From SM23-32 sp964434535 (GTDB lineage: Bacteria > Planctomycetota > Brocadiia > SM23-32): DNA of 64,000 nucleotides. The position numbers and the translations under genes were made by a program. The stretch is taken from assembly GCA_964434535.1 (NCBI GenBank), contig CAYSWA010000008.1:31915-95914 (forward strand). Reading direction: 5' to 3'. Position 1 is the stretch's first letter. Each line of letters starts with the position of its first letter. Positions 19,434-27,353 of the stretch are shown here, piece by piece. The notes under the pieces were generated by a model that saw nothing but the letters and a program-made list of their open reading frames with translations, was not told the DNA's origin and ran no database searches.

Positions 19434-19535
19434 CAGGGATAGAAGGCTCGAGCCAGAGCTGCCGTTCCGGGGCAGGGCGTGGCGGGTGCCTCGCCCTGTG
19501 GCAGAGGTCATGTACCTGTATGGAGGACGTTTGCC

Positions 19536-20360
19536 ATGAGTCTGGTCATCAAGCATAACATGATGGCCGAGGTCGCCCTGAGGAACCTCGGGAGCACCTA
19601 CAGGTCGCTCGCGGAGTCCATCAACGCCCTCTCGTCCGGCCTGCGCATCAACAGCGCCGACGACGACGCGGCGGGGTTGGCCGTGCGCGAGCTGATGCGC
19701 GCCGAGGTCGCGGGCCTGTCCCAGGGCGTTCGGAATGCGAACGACGCCATTTCGATGCTCCAGACCTTCGACGGCGCCGCGCAGGTCATCGACGAGAAGC
19801 TGATCCGTATGAAGGAGCTGGCGCTGCAGGCCTCCACCGGGACCTACAGCTCGGCTCAGCGCACTCTGATGCAGAGCGAGTTCGAGGAGATGCGCAACGA
19901 GATCGATCGGATCGCCAACGCCACCAAGTTCAACGATATCTACGGGCTGAACGCGTCGGCGACGATCAAGATCCACTTCGGCACGGGCAACAGCTCCGCC
20001 GAGGACTACTACCACATCACGCAGCAGGACGTGACGGCCTCGACGCTCGGCCTCAGCAGCCTGTCGATCGCCACCCAGGCCTCGGCCCAGGCTGCCCTGA
20101 CGGCCATCAACACCGCCATCGGCACCAAGGACACCGCGCGTGCCCACTTCGGCGCCATGGTCAACCGTCTGGAGAACACCATCGCCAATCTCGAGATCCA
20201 GAGGGAGAACATCCAGAGCGCCGAGTCGCAGATCTCGGACGTGGATGTTGCCTGGGAGATGGCCGAACTGACCCGGAATCAAGTTATGGCTCGTGCAGGC
20301 GTGGCCATGCTGGTGCAGGCCAATTCGGTGCCGATGCTGGCAGCGACGCTGCTCGGCTAA
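19536..20360 (+). CDS. fliC: Flagellin, short form
   Basis: 274 residues, the filament subunit. The N-terminal D0/D1 region has 'SINALSSGLRINSADDDAAG' and the C-terminal D1/D0 region has 'ENIQSAESQISDVDVAWEMA' ending with hydrophobic residues 'VPMLAATLLG', as in flagellins. The central variable D2/D3 domain is essentially missing, so this is a minimal flagellin. Ser/Thr residues between about 160 and 200 could be glycan sites. ATG at 19536 has GGAGG nine bases upstream. A sigma-28 type promoter precedes it and a hairpin terminator follows. fliD and fliS lie downstream. Confidence 0.95.
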   Translation: MSLVIKHNMMAEVALRNLGSTYRSLAESINALSSGLRINSADDDAAGLAVRELMRAEVAGLSQGVRNANDAISMLQTFDGAAQVIDEKLIRMKELALQASTGTYSSAQRTLMQSEFEEMRNEIDRIANATKFNDIYGLNASATIKIHFGTGNSSAEDYYHITQQDVTASTLGLSSLSIATQASAQAALTAINTAIGTKDTARAHFGAMVNRLENTIANLEIQRENIQSAESQISDVDVAWEMAELTRNQVMARAGVAMLVQANSVPMLAATLLG

Positions 20361-20380
20361 GTCCGGGTGCGCAAGGAAGC

Positions 20381-20414
20381 GGCCTCCCCTACCATCCGGG
20401 AGGCCACTTCTCTT
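20381..20414 (+). terminator. Intrinsic terminator after flagellin
   Basis: Perfect 8-bp stem GGCCTCCC (20381-20388) / GGGAGGCC (20398-20405) with a 9-base loop, followed by the pyrimidine-rich 'acttctcttt'. It starts 20 bases after the flagellin stop. Confidence 0.75.
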
Positions 20415-20418
20415 TCTG

Positions 20419-20433
20419 CGGCATGACCTTTGC
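20419..20433 (+). promoter_or_regulatory. Possible sigma-54 promoter for fliD-fliS
   Basis: CGGCAT (20419-20424), five bases, TTGC (20430-20433). GG and GC have the right spacing, but two positions of the -24 box deviate. It lies between the flagellin terminator and fliD, about 130 bases from the start. Confidence 0.45.
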
Positions 20434-20565
20434 GCCGATGCCCCGCACGCGATGCGCGGGCAAGGGCGCAACCGGGCCGAGAGGCCCTGAAGGCCGTCCG
20501 GAACGCGCCCTGCGGCCCGCACGCGATACCGGAAAAGCTTTCCCCGGCGGGAAAGGATCTCTCGG

Positions 20566-22707
20566 ATGGGCACGGTGAACTTCTCGGGTGTCGGCACCGG
20601 CATCGACTGGAGCATGATCATCGAGGCCGAGATCGCCGCCCGGGCCCGCCGCACCATCACCCCCCTGGAGAAGTGGAAGGACTCCTGGGAGAGCAAGCTC
20701 TCCACCTTCGACCAGCTCCGGGGCTACCTCGGCGACCTCCAGTCCGCCGTCAAAGCGATGGACACCCCGGCGGAGCTGCGCTCCTACACCGCCAGCTCCG
20801 GCAACGAAGACGTCGTCAAGGCCGCCGTCAGCGGCACTGCGACCCCCGGGGCCTACAGCCTGGAGGTCAACCAACTCGCCGGCGCCGAGATGGAGGTCCA
20901 CAGCGGCCTCGACGAGGAAGCAACCGTCGTCAACGCAAGCGGCGGCGCGCTCTACTTCGCCTACACCTACGCCGGCACGTCCGTCACCGTCGAGGTCGCC
21001 CACGGCGTCACCCTCTCCCAGCTCGCCGACCTGATCAACAACGACCCGAACAACCCCGGCCTCACCGCCTCCGTCCTGAGCGACGGCGGCACCGGCTCCA
21101 CCTCCCACCACCTGGTGCTGCGGGGCGACGACACGGGCTCCACCTACACCATCGCCGTCGACGCCGCCGGCACCACGCTCCAGGGCGACTGGGGCACGCT
21201 GACCGCCGACGCCTCGGCCGGCGCCTCCTCGGTCACCGTCGACGACGCCTCCCCCTTCGTCCAGTACCAGGCCGTCATCGTGGACGACGACGACAGCGCG
21301 GCCGAGTACCACATCATCGACTCGATCGGCGGCACCACGCTGACCCTGCGCGGCACCCTCGCCGACAACTTCACCACCGCCCAGAACGCCTACGTCACCC
21401 CCCGCGGCATCGGCAGCGGCCTGGCCAACGCCGCCAGCGGGGGCGACTCGACCGTCACCGTCGACGACGCCACCCACTTCCAGGTCGGCAAGTCGCTCGT
21501 CATCGCCGACGGGAGCAACTCCGAGACGGTCACCATCTCCGCCGTGGACACCTCGGCCAACACGATCACCTTCTCCACGACGCTGGCCAACGGCTACGCC
21601 GACACGGCCTACGTGACCCAACTGGAGGGCGGGCGCAAGTTCACCTTCGAGGACACCGACTTCACCGAGGCCCAGGCGGCCACCAACGCCCAGGTCCGCC
21701 TGAACGGCTACCCCGCCGGGAGCTGGCTGGAGCGCGAGAGCAACGTGCTGACCGACCTGGTCCCCGGCCTGACCCTGACGGTGACCGGCACCACCTCCGG
21801 CACGCCCGTCACGGTGACGGTCAACACCGACGCCGAAGGGGTCAAGACCAAGGTCTATGCCTTCGTCGAGGCGTACAACGCCGTGCGCACCTTCCTCAAC
21901 GAGGTCACCTCCTACGACGCCGAGACCGAGCAGGCCGGCGTGCTGCTGGGCAACTACGGGGCCACCCTCGTCGAGTCGATCCTGCGCGAGATCGTCATCA
22001 GCGCCGTCCCCGGCTTCCTGGACGGCACGGACACCTACACGCTGCTGGGGCAGGTCGGCCTGGAGACGCTCGGGCGCGCCGACACCGAGACCGACCTCGG
22101 CACCATCCAGATCGACGAGGCGGCCCTCGAGGCGGCCCTCGCCGAGGACTTCAACGCCGTCGTGGACCTGTTCGCCGACGACTTCAGCGGCTTCTCCGAC
22201 AGCGACTACCTGACCTTCTACCAGGCCAGCGACCTGCTGACCACGCCGGGCATCTACGACGTGGAGGCCGACTTCGACGGCGCCGGCAACCTGACCGCCG
22301 GACGCGTCAAGCTCAGCACCGAGAGCACGTGGCGCTCGATGACCGTCGACTCGCCCTACCTGGTCGGCACCTCCGGCAACCCGGAGGAGGGCCTCTACGT
22401 GCGCGCCGTCTGGGACGGCGCCTCCGCCACGCAGAGCGCCACCGTCCGCGTGCGCCAGGGCGTCGGCGGCCAGCTTGCCGACCGGCTCGACGAGATCCTC
22501 GACACCACCGACGGGCTGCTGCACAACCTGGACGAGAGCTACGAGGACATCGTCGAGCAGATCAACGCGCGCATCGAGCGGGAAACCGCCCGGCTGGAGT
22601 TGCTGCGGGACCGCCTGACCGCGAAGTACGCCCGCCTGGAGCAACTGCTGGTCCAGCTCCAGGGCCGCCAGGACTGGGCCAACCAGCTCGCCGCGAACCT
22701 GTCCTGA
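20566..22707 (+). CDS. fliD: Flagellar filament cap protein FliD with duplicated beta-rich insert
   Basis: 713 residues, longer than the usual 450-500. The N-terminal part ('FSGVGTGIDWSMIIEAEIAA', residues 6-25) and C-terminal part (coiled coil 'ITARIERETARLE'-like, seen as 'INARIERETARLELLRDRLT') match FliD. FliD caps the growing filament and folds incoming flagellin. The extra length comes partly from two homologous units of about 58 residues (221-278 and 294-351), each starting with a 'TVDDA' motif and ending 'AYVT'. These lie in the variable surface region. ATG at 20566 was chosen as the start of FliD homology. fliS follows 41 bases later. Confidence 0.93.
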   Translation: MGTVNFSGVGTGIDWSMIIEAEIAARARRTITPLEKWKDSWESKLSTFDQLRGYLGDLQSAVKAMDTPAELRSYTASSGNEDVVKAAVSGTATPGAYSLEVNQLAGAEMEVHSGLDEEATVVNASGGALYFAYTYAGTSVTVEVAHGVTLSQLADLINNDPNNPGLTASVLSDGGTGSTSHHLVLRGDDTGSTYTIAVDAAGTTLQGDWGTLTADASAGASSVTVDDASPFVQYQAVIVDDDDSAAEYHIIDSIGGTTLTLRGTLADNFTTAQNAYVTPRGIGSGLANAASGGDSTVTVDDATHFQVGKSLVIADGSNSETVTISAVDTSANTITFSTTLANGYADTAYVTQLEGGRKFTFEDTDFTEAQAATNAQVRLNGYPAGSWLERESNVLTDLVPGLTLTVTGTTSGTPVTVTVNTDAEGVKTKVYAFVEAYNAVRTFLNEVTSYDAETEQAGVLLGNYGATLVESILREIVISAVPGFLDGTDTYTLLGQVGLETLGRADTETDLGTIQIDEAALEAALAEDFNAVVDLFADDFSGFSDSDYLTFYQASDLLTTPGIYDVEADFDGAGNLTAGRVKLSTESTWRSMTVDSPYLVGTSGNPEEGLYVRAVWDGASATQSATVRVRQGVGGQLADRLDEILDTTDGLLHNLDESYEDIVEQINARIERETARLELLRDRLTAKYARLEQLLVQLQGRQDWANQLAANLS

Positions 22708-22748
22708 CCCCGAAAGACACGTCACACTTCACAGAAGGAGCGTCGCTC

Positions 22749-23159
22749 ATGGACGCATCGGAGACCTACAAGGCGCAGGCCGTCAGCACCCAGGAGCGTG
22801 GCAAGCTCATCGTCATGCTCTACGAGGGCGCCATCAAGTTCCTCACCGTGGCCAAAGACAAGCTCGAGGAGGGCGACTACGCCCTCAAGGGCGTCTACAT
22901 CGGCAAGGCGCAGGACATCGTCGCCGAGCTGAACAACTGCCTCAACGTCGAAGCCGACCCCGAGATCGGCAACGACCTGCGCGCCCTCTACAGCTTCGTG
23001 ATCCGCCACCTCAACGAGGCCAACATCGAGCGCTCGGCCGAGAAGATCGACGACTGCATCCGCATCCTCAGCGAGCTGAGCTCGGCCTGGGGCGAGGTGG
23101 CCGCCAACCCGCAGTTCGCCGGCGGCGAGGGCTCCGAGGACGGCAGCTTCGAGGCATAA
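22749..23159 (+). CDS. fliS: Flagellin export chaperone FliS
   Basis: 136 residues. The N-terminus has 'TYKAQAVSTQERGKLIVMLY' and 'EGAIKFL', the classic FliS pattern. The middle has 'ELNNCLNVEADPEIGNDLRA' and the C-terminal helix follows. A short acidic tail is extra. FliS binds the C-terminus of flagellin in the cytosol to stop premature polymerisation. The ATG has AAGGAG eight bases upstream and follows fliD closely, the usual order. Confidence 0.95.
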   Translation: MDASETYKAQAVSTQERGKLIVMLYEGAIKFLTVAKDKLEEGDYALKGVYIGKAQDIVAELNNCLNVEADPEIGNDLRALYSFVIRHLNEANIERSAEKIDDCIRILSELSSAWGEVAANPQFAGGEGSEDGSFEA

Positions 23160-23170
23160 CGGCGGTTGTC

Positions 23171-23371
23171 GGTTGTTCAGTTGTCCGGCAAAGGCGAACG
23201 GCCTGCGGGTGGGACGTCTCCGGTCTCCGCGGTCTCCGCACCCTCCGCGCGAGAGCGTCTGTAACGGCCGAGAACGAGGACGAGTGCGCCGCTCTTCAGC
23301 CGTCCGCCTTCATCCCTGCCGTTCGCCGTTCTCGGCGTTCTCCGCGACCTCTGCGGTGAGAGCCGTTCGCC
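23171..23371. repeat. Degenerate intergenic repeats of a ctccgcg/ccgttctcggc motif
   Basis: No gene is visible. Near-repeated words occur: ctccgcggtctccgcaccct around 23228-23247, ttctccgcgacctctgcggt around 23338-23357, and ggccgagaacg against cgttctcggcg in inverted order. This type of decayed direct and inverted repeat is common in GC-rich intergenic DNA. It separates the flagellar and glycan clusters. Confidence 0.5.
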
Positions 23372-23372
23372 G

Positions 23373-25475
23373 TCATCCCGCGCTGCGCAGGAGGGCGGCG
23401 CGCTCGGCCATCTCCCGCGCCTCCGCCTCGCGCCCCAGCCGCCGCAGCACCCCGGCCAGGCCCGTCAGCGCCCCCACGTGGCCGGGCCGGTGGCCCAGGA
23501 AGCCACGGTAGAGCCGGGCCAGCTCCTCGTGGCGGCCGATCCGCTCCCCCAGCCGGCCGGCGGCCTCCATCAGCGCCTCGTCGTCCGGGCAGCGGGCCAG
23601 CCCCCGCCGGCACCACGCGAAGGCGCCGGCCGGATCGCCGCGCAACTCCTGGACCTCGGCCATGCCCCGTTCGACCTGCACGTCGCGCGCGGGCCGCTCC
23701 TGCCGCGCGGCGAGCATGAACGCCTCGGCGGCCTCCCCGAGCTGTCCTTGCTGGAGGAACAGCCGCCCGAACGCCACGTAGGGGCGCGGGCTGTTGGCGC
23801 GCAGCCGCGAGGCGCGGCGCAGGGCGCGCGCCGCCTCCTCGCGACGGCCCAGCGCCAGCAGGCACTCGCCCCGGCCGGCGGTCGCGCTGAAGGCGTCGTA
23901 GTCCATCGGGCAGGCGAAGGGGAACGCGCCGGAGCCGATGTCCTCCTCGGCGAGTCCGATCCCCTCCAGCCCGCGCGCGTAGGCCTCCAGCGCCTCCTCG
24001 GGGCGGCCCTGCTCCTGGAGGATGCGGCCGAGCCGCACGTAGTTGTCGGCCCCGTAGCCGCGCTCGATCAGCTCGCGGCACATCCGTTCGGCGCGGCCGT
24101 ACTCGCCGAGGCCGTAGGCGGCGGCCGCGAAGAGCTGCACCAGGTACGGCTTGCCCGTGCTCCCCTCCCCCAGCCCGGCCAGCTCGTCCAGGAACTGCTG
24201 CGCCCCCCGGTGGTTGCCGTCGGCCATGCAGCGCCGGGCGTAGCGGAGGAGCTGATCCGCCTTCAGCACCGGCGGCAGCCAGCCGGCCGGCACGACGGCC
24301 GGCTCGGGCCAGTGCGCGCGCGGATGGTTGAGCAACAGCTCGCGGCTCAGCAGCACGTTGTAGGCCCGCGGGGCGTCCTCGGCCCAGCGGACCAGAGCGG
24401 CGCCCACCTCCTCCATGTAGCAGAGCCCGCGTATGAGGCGCAGCTCCACCTCGCCGCTGAGCCCGGCGGCGGCGAGCAGGTAGAGGTCGGCCTCGACGGC
24501 CCCCGCCCCGGCCAGGTAGGCCCGATGGCGCCGGGGCTCGCCCGGCAGGTCGATCACGCTCAGGTTGCCCAGCTCAGCCAGGGGTCCGAGCGCCGCGCGG
24601 CAGCGTTCCCGCTCGTAGCGCGGGTCGCGGTTCACCACCACGATGCGGCAAGGGTAGTCGAGCCGGTCGGCGAAGTAGCGGACGGTGGCCCGCGCGTCGT
24701 CGCTCCAGTGCTGCACGGGGAAGACCACCGCCACGCGCCGCACGTGCGGCCAGGGCTCGGGGGGCAGGTCGGCGCGGATCAGGCGCAGGTTGCGCGCGTA
24801 GGCGTCGGGGTCGCGGCGCTGCACGTCGGAGATGCGGTCCGAGCCGCAGACGGCCTGGTAGAACTCGCCCGTGGTCGCGGGCACGTGGAGGAAGTCAGTG
24901 ACGAAGCAGAGCTTGCGCGTCAGGTTCCAGTCGATCATCACGCGCACGTCCTCGTTGTAGCCGCCGGCGCGCTCCGCCAGGCCGCGCCGGTGCATGAGGC
25001 TCACGTGCAGCGTGTGGTTGAAGTGGAACATGAGCATGCGGTTGAAGTCGCGGCAGATGGTGATGCGCTTCTCCAGCGGATAGCGGCGTCCGTCGGGGCC
25101 CCGCAGGAAGACCACGGCGTAGAGGTCGGAGTAGGCGACGCCGACGTCGGGCCGTTCGTCGAGCGCGCCGACGAGCGCGGCCAGGTGGTTCGGGTACCAG
25201 AGGTCGTCGTCGTCCAGGTAGGCGATGTAGTCGCCCCGCGCGCGCTCCAGACCGAAGTTCAGGCAGGCCGCCTTGCCCCGGTTCTCGGGGCGGTGGTGGT
25301 AGATGATCCGCTCGTCGCCGGCGGCCGTGATGAGGTCGCCCACGTCCTCGCCCCCGTCGTTGATGACGAGCAGTTCCCAGTCGGCCAACCCCTGTGCGAG
25401 GACGCTCCGCAGGGCGACCGGCAGCACCTCCCGCCGGTTGTAGGTGGGCATCAGGACGGTGACGCGCGGAGCCAT
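23373..25475 (-). CDS. GT2 glycosyltransferase fused to a C-terminal TPR array
   Basis: 700 residues. Residues 1-215 form a family-2 glycosyltransferase (GT-A fold): 'VTVLMPTYNRREVLPVALRS' at the start, 'LLVINDGGED' and the metal-binding 'YLDDDDLWYP'. A second, unclear segment (about 245-390) may be Rossmann-like. The C-terminal 300 residues are TPR repeats. No membrane helices, so it acts in the cytosol on a nucleotide sugar. TPR-bearing glycosyltransferases are known to modify proteins, and the neighbourhood is flagellar, so flagellin or another surface protein is a reasonable acceptor. It is the last gene of the five-gene operon, four bases after the sulfatase-fold gene. Confidence 0.87.
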   Translation of the reverse strand: MAPRVTVLMPTYNRREVLPVALRSVLAQGLADWELLVINDGGEDVGDLITAAGDERIIYHHRPENRGKAACLNFGLERARGDYIAYLDDDDLWYPNHLAALVGALDERPDVGVAYSDLYAVVFLRGPDGRRYPLEKRITICRDFNRMLMFHFNHTLHVSLMHRRGLAERAGGYNEDVRVMIDWNLTRKLCFVTDFLHVPATTGEFYQAVCGSDRISDVQRRDPDAYARNLRLIRADLPPEPWPHVRRVAVVFPVQHWSDDARATVRYFADRLDYPCRIVVVNRDPRYERERCRAALGPLAELGNLSVIDLPGEPRRHRAYLAGAGAVEADLYLLAAAGLSGEVELRLIRGLCYMEEVGAALVRWAEDAPRAYNVLLSRELLLNHPRAHWPEPAVVPAGWLPPVLKADQLLRYARRCMADGNHRGAQQFLDELAGLGEGSTGKPYLVQLFAAAAYGLGEYGRAERMCRELIERGYGADNYVRLGRILQEQGRPEEALEAYARGLEGIGLAEEDIGSGAFPFACPMDYDAFSATAGRGECLLALGRREEAARALRRASRLRANSPRPYVAFGRLFLQQGQLGEAAEAFMLAARQERPARDVQVERGMAEVQELRGDPAGAFAWCRRGLARCPDDEALMEAAGRLGERIGRHEELARLYRGFLGHRPGHVGALTGLAGVLRRLGREAEAREMAERAALLRSAG

Positions 25476-25479
25476 CGCT

Positions 25480-27318
25480 TCAGAGGTATCCCAGGTCGCG
25501 CAGGCGGGCCTCGACCACCTGCTGGTCGGCGCCGGAGAGCTGGAACGCCCCGGCCTCCTCCGGCAGCTCGTAGACGGAGGAGAGGTATTCCTCGGCGCGC
25601 CGTTTCGCGTCCTCGGCGTCCGGCGGCGAGCCGGGCGTGCCGGGGGGTGCCGACTTCAGCCGCCGGACCTGCGTCTGGCCGGTGCCCCGGTCGTGCACGA
25701 TCTGGTAGCCGCCCTCGATGCGGTAGAACATCTCCGGGCAGCACTCGCGCACCGGCGCGGGGAACGGCTTCAGCTCGAAGGCGCGGGCGCCGGCGCACTT
25801 GTTGTCGGCGGCCTCGTAGAAGGTCTGCCCGTGGACGGGGCGCGGCGCGGCGTCGTTGAGCGTCGCGCCGAGGAAGCTCTCGGGCGCCTCTCGGACGGCG
25901 AGCAAATCGAGCAGCGTCGGCGCGATGTCGAGCGTGGATACCGGCCGCTCGGAGCCCTCGGCCCTGAGCCGCCCCGCCAGCCCCCCGGCGAAGAGCAGGG
26001 GCACGTGCACCACGCCCTCGGCCAGGCGGTCGTAACCGTGGCCGAAGACGCCGCGCTCCAGCAGCTCCTGCCCGTGGTCGGCCGTCACGCAGAGCAGCGA
26101 GCGCTCCAGCAGGCCGTGGTCGGCCAGGAAGGTGCGCAGGATCCCGATGTTCAGGTCCACGTAGGCGACGGCGCTCTCGTAAAGGTCGCAGTACTTGTCG
26201 GCATAGGGCCGCAGCGCCTCGACCCCCAGCGGCGAGGTGAGCAGCATGTTCAGGAAGAACCGCTGCACCGGCGTGAAGCTGCCCAGCGGCGACCAGGGGA
26301 CGGTGATGTTCTCGTGCAGGTCCATCAGGTGGAGCCAGAGGAATCGGCGCCGCCCGGCCCCTTCGCCGAGCAGACCGCCGAGGGCGCCCTGGACCATGTC
26401 GGCGGCGTGGTAGGGGTAGAAGCGTTCCCGCTCGGCGATGGCCCTCACCAGGGGCATTCCCTCCTTGCCGGTGGTCTCGCGCAGGATGTCGTAGATGTCC
26501 GGATGGGCCTGGCAGTCCTCGAAGACGGCCATCAGCTCCTCGTCGCTCGGCGGACGCAGCCGCCGGGGGGAGTGGTCGCAGAAGGTCTCGTCGCCGTGGC
26601 TGAAGTTGTCGGCGCCGAGGAAGTCGTGGAACTCGTCGAAGCCCCGGTCGTAGCCGTAGAAGTGCGAGACGTGCGGGTTGGCCGCGTTGTAAGCCGCCGC
26701 GTGGAAACCGTTTGCCGAGAGGACTTCGGCGAGCGTGGTCAGGTGGTCGGGCACCACGCGCGCGCGTCCGAAGTTCTGGAAGAAGTTCGACAGCAGGATG
26801 CCGGGGAAGCTCTGCGCCGTCTGTCCGGCCGTCGAGTAGGCGCGGGGGAAGTAGACGCCCTCGCCGGCCAGCGCGTCGAGCGCGGGCGTGAGCGGCCGCG
26901 GGCAGCCGCCGGCCCCGACCCGGTCGCCCCGCATGCAGTCCACCGTCACCAGCACGGCCGCCTGCTCCACGGCCAGGCGGTCGGGCACGCCGAGCGCCTC
27001 ACGGATCGCCCGGCGGTCGGACGCCTCCGCGAAGGCGCAGGTGTAGTACTCCCGCGCCCCGGGCCGGCCCTCCCGCTGGAGGGACCAGGCCTTGATGAGC
27101 CGCAGGGCGTCGTCCTGCATCACCTGCGCCTCGGGGGCGGCTTCCAGCGCCCGGCGCCCCTCCCGCTCCAGGCCGGGGGCCGCGCCCTCCGCCTGGTCCA
27201 GCGCCGCCAGCCGCTCGGGAATCACGGCGCAGCGCTTCAGCCGGAGCCGCAGGGCCTCCAGCGCGTCCTTCGCCCGCCCTCCCCCGCCGGGGGAGGCCAT
27301 GCCGTTCAGTCCGCTCAT
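25480..27318 (-). CDS. Sulfatase/alkaline-phosphatase-fold protein without the catalytic Cys
   Basis: 612 residues. About 100 N-terminal residues of unclear fold precede the sulfatase-type core. Metal-site elements are visible: 'VTVDCMRGDRVG' near 160 and 'ADHGQELLERGVFGHGYDRL' near 430. Where true sulfatases have C-x-P-S-R, this protein has 'STAGQTAQSFPGIL', so the nucleophile is probably Thr or Ser, as in phosphoglycerol or phosphoethanolamine transferases and related phosphodiesterases. No membrane helices or signal peptide are seen, which is unusual for those transferases and suggests a cytosolic reaction. It sits among glycosyltransferases. Substrate unknown. Confidence 0.8.
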   Translation of the reverse strand: MSGLNGMASPGGGGRAKDALEALRLRLKRCAVIPERLAALDQAEGAAPGLEREGRRALEAAPEAQVMQDDALRLIKAWSLQREGRPGAREYYTCAFAEASDRRAIREALGVPDRLAVEQAAVLVTVDCMRGDRVGAGGCPRPLTPALDALAGEGVYFPRAYSTAGQTAQSFPGILLSNFFQNFGRARVVPDHLTTLAEVLSANGFHAAAYNAANPHVSHFYGYDRGFDEFHDFLGADNFSHGDETFCDHSPRRLRPPSDEELMAVFEDCQAHPDIYDILRETTGKEGMPLVRAIAERERFYPYHAADMVQGALGGLLGEGAGRRRFLWLHLMDLHENITVPWSPLGSFTPVQRFFLNMLLTSPLGVEALRPYADKYCDLYESAVAYVDLNIGILRTFLADHGLLERSLLCVTADHGQELLERGVFGHGYDRLAEGVVHVPLLFAGGLAGRLRAEGSERPVSTLDIAPTLLDLLAVREAPESFLGATLNDAAPRPVHGQTFYEAADNKCAGARAFELKPFPAPVRECCPEMFYRIEGGYQIVHDRGTGQTQVRRLKSAPPGTPGSPPDAEDAKRRAEEYLSSVYELPEEAGAFQLSGADQQVVEARLRDLGYL

Positions 27319-27353
27319 GCGTCCGTCCTCTTCAGGTGATGTCCGTCAGGCGG

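Noticed and set aside
23265..23275. GCCGAGAA word resembling a sigma-28 -10 box
   Set aside because: No TAAA box lies 15 bases upstream and no gene follows on that strand; it is part of the repeat patch.
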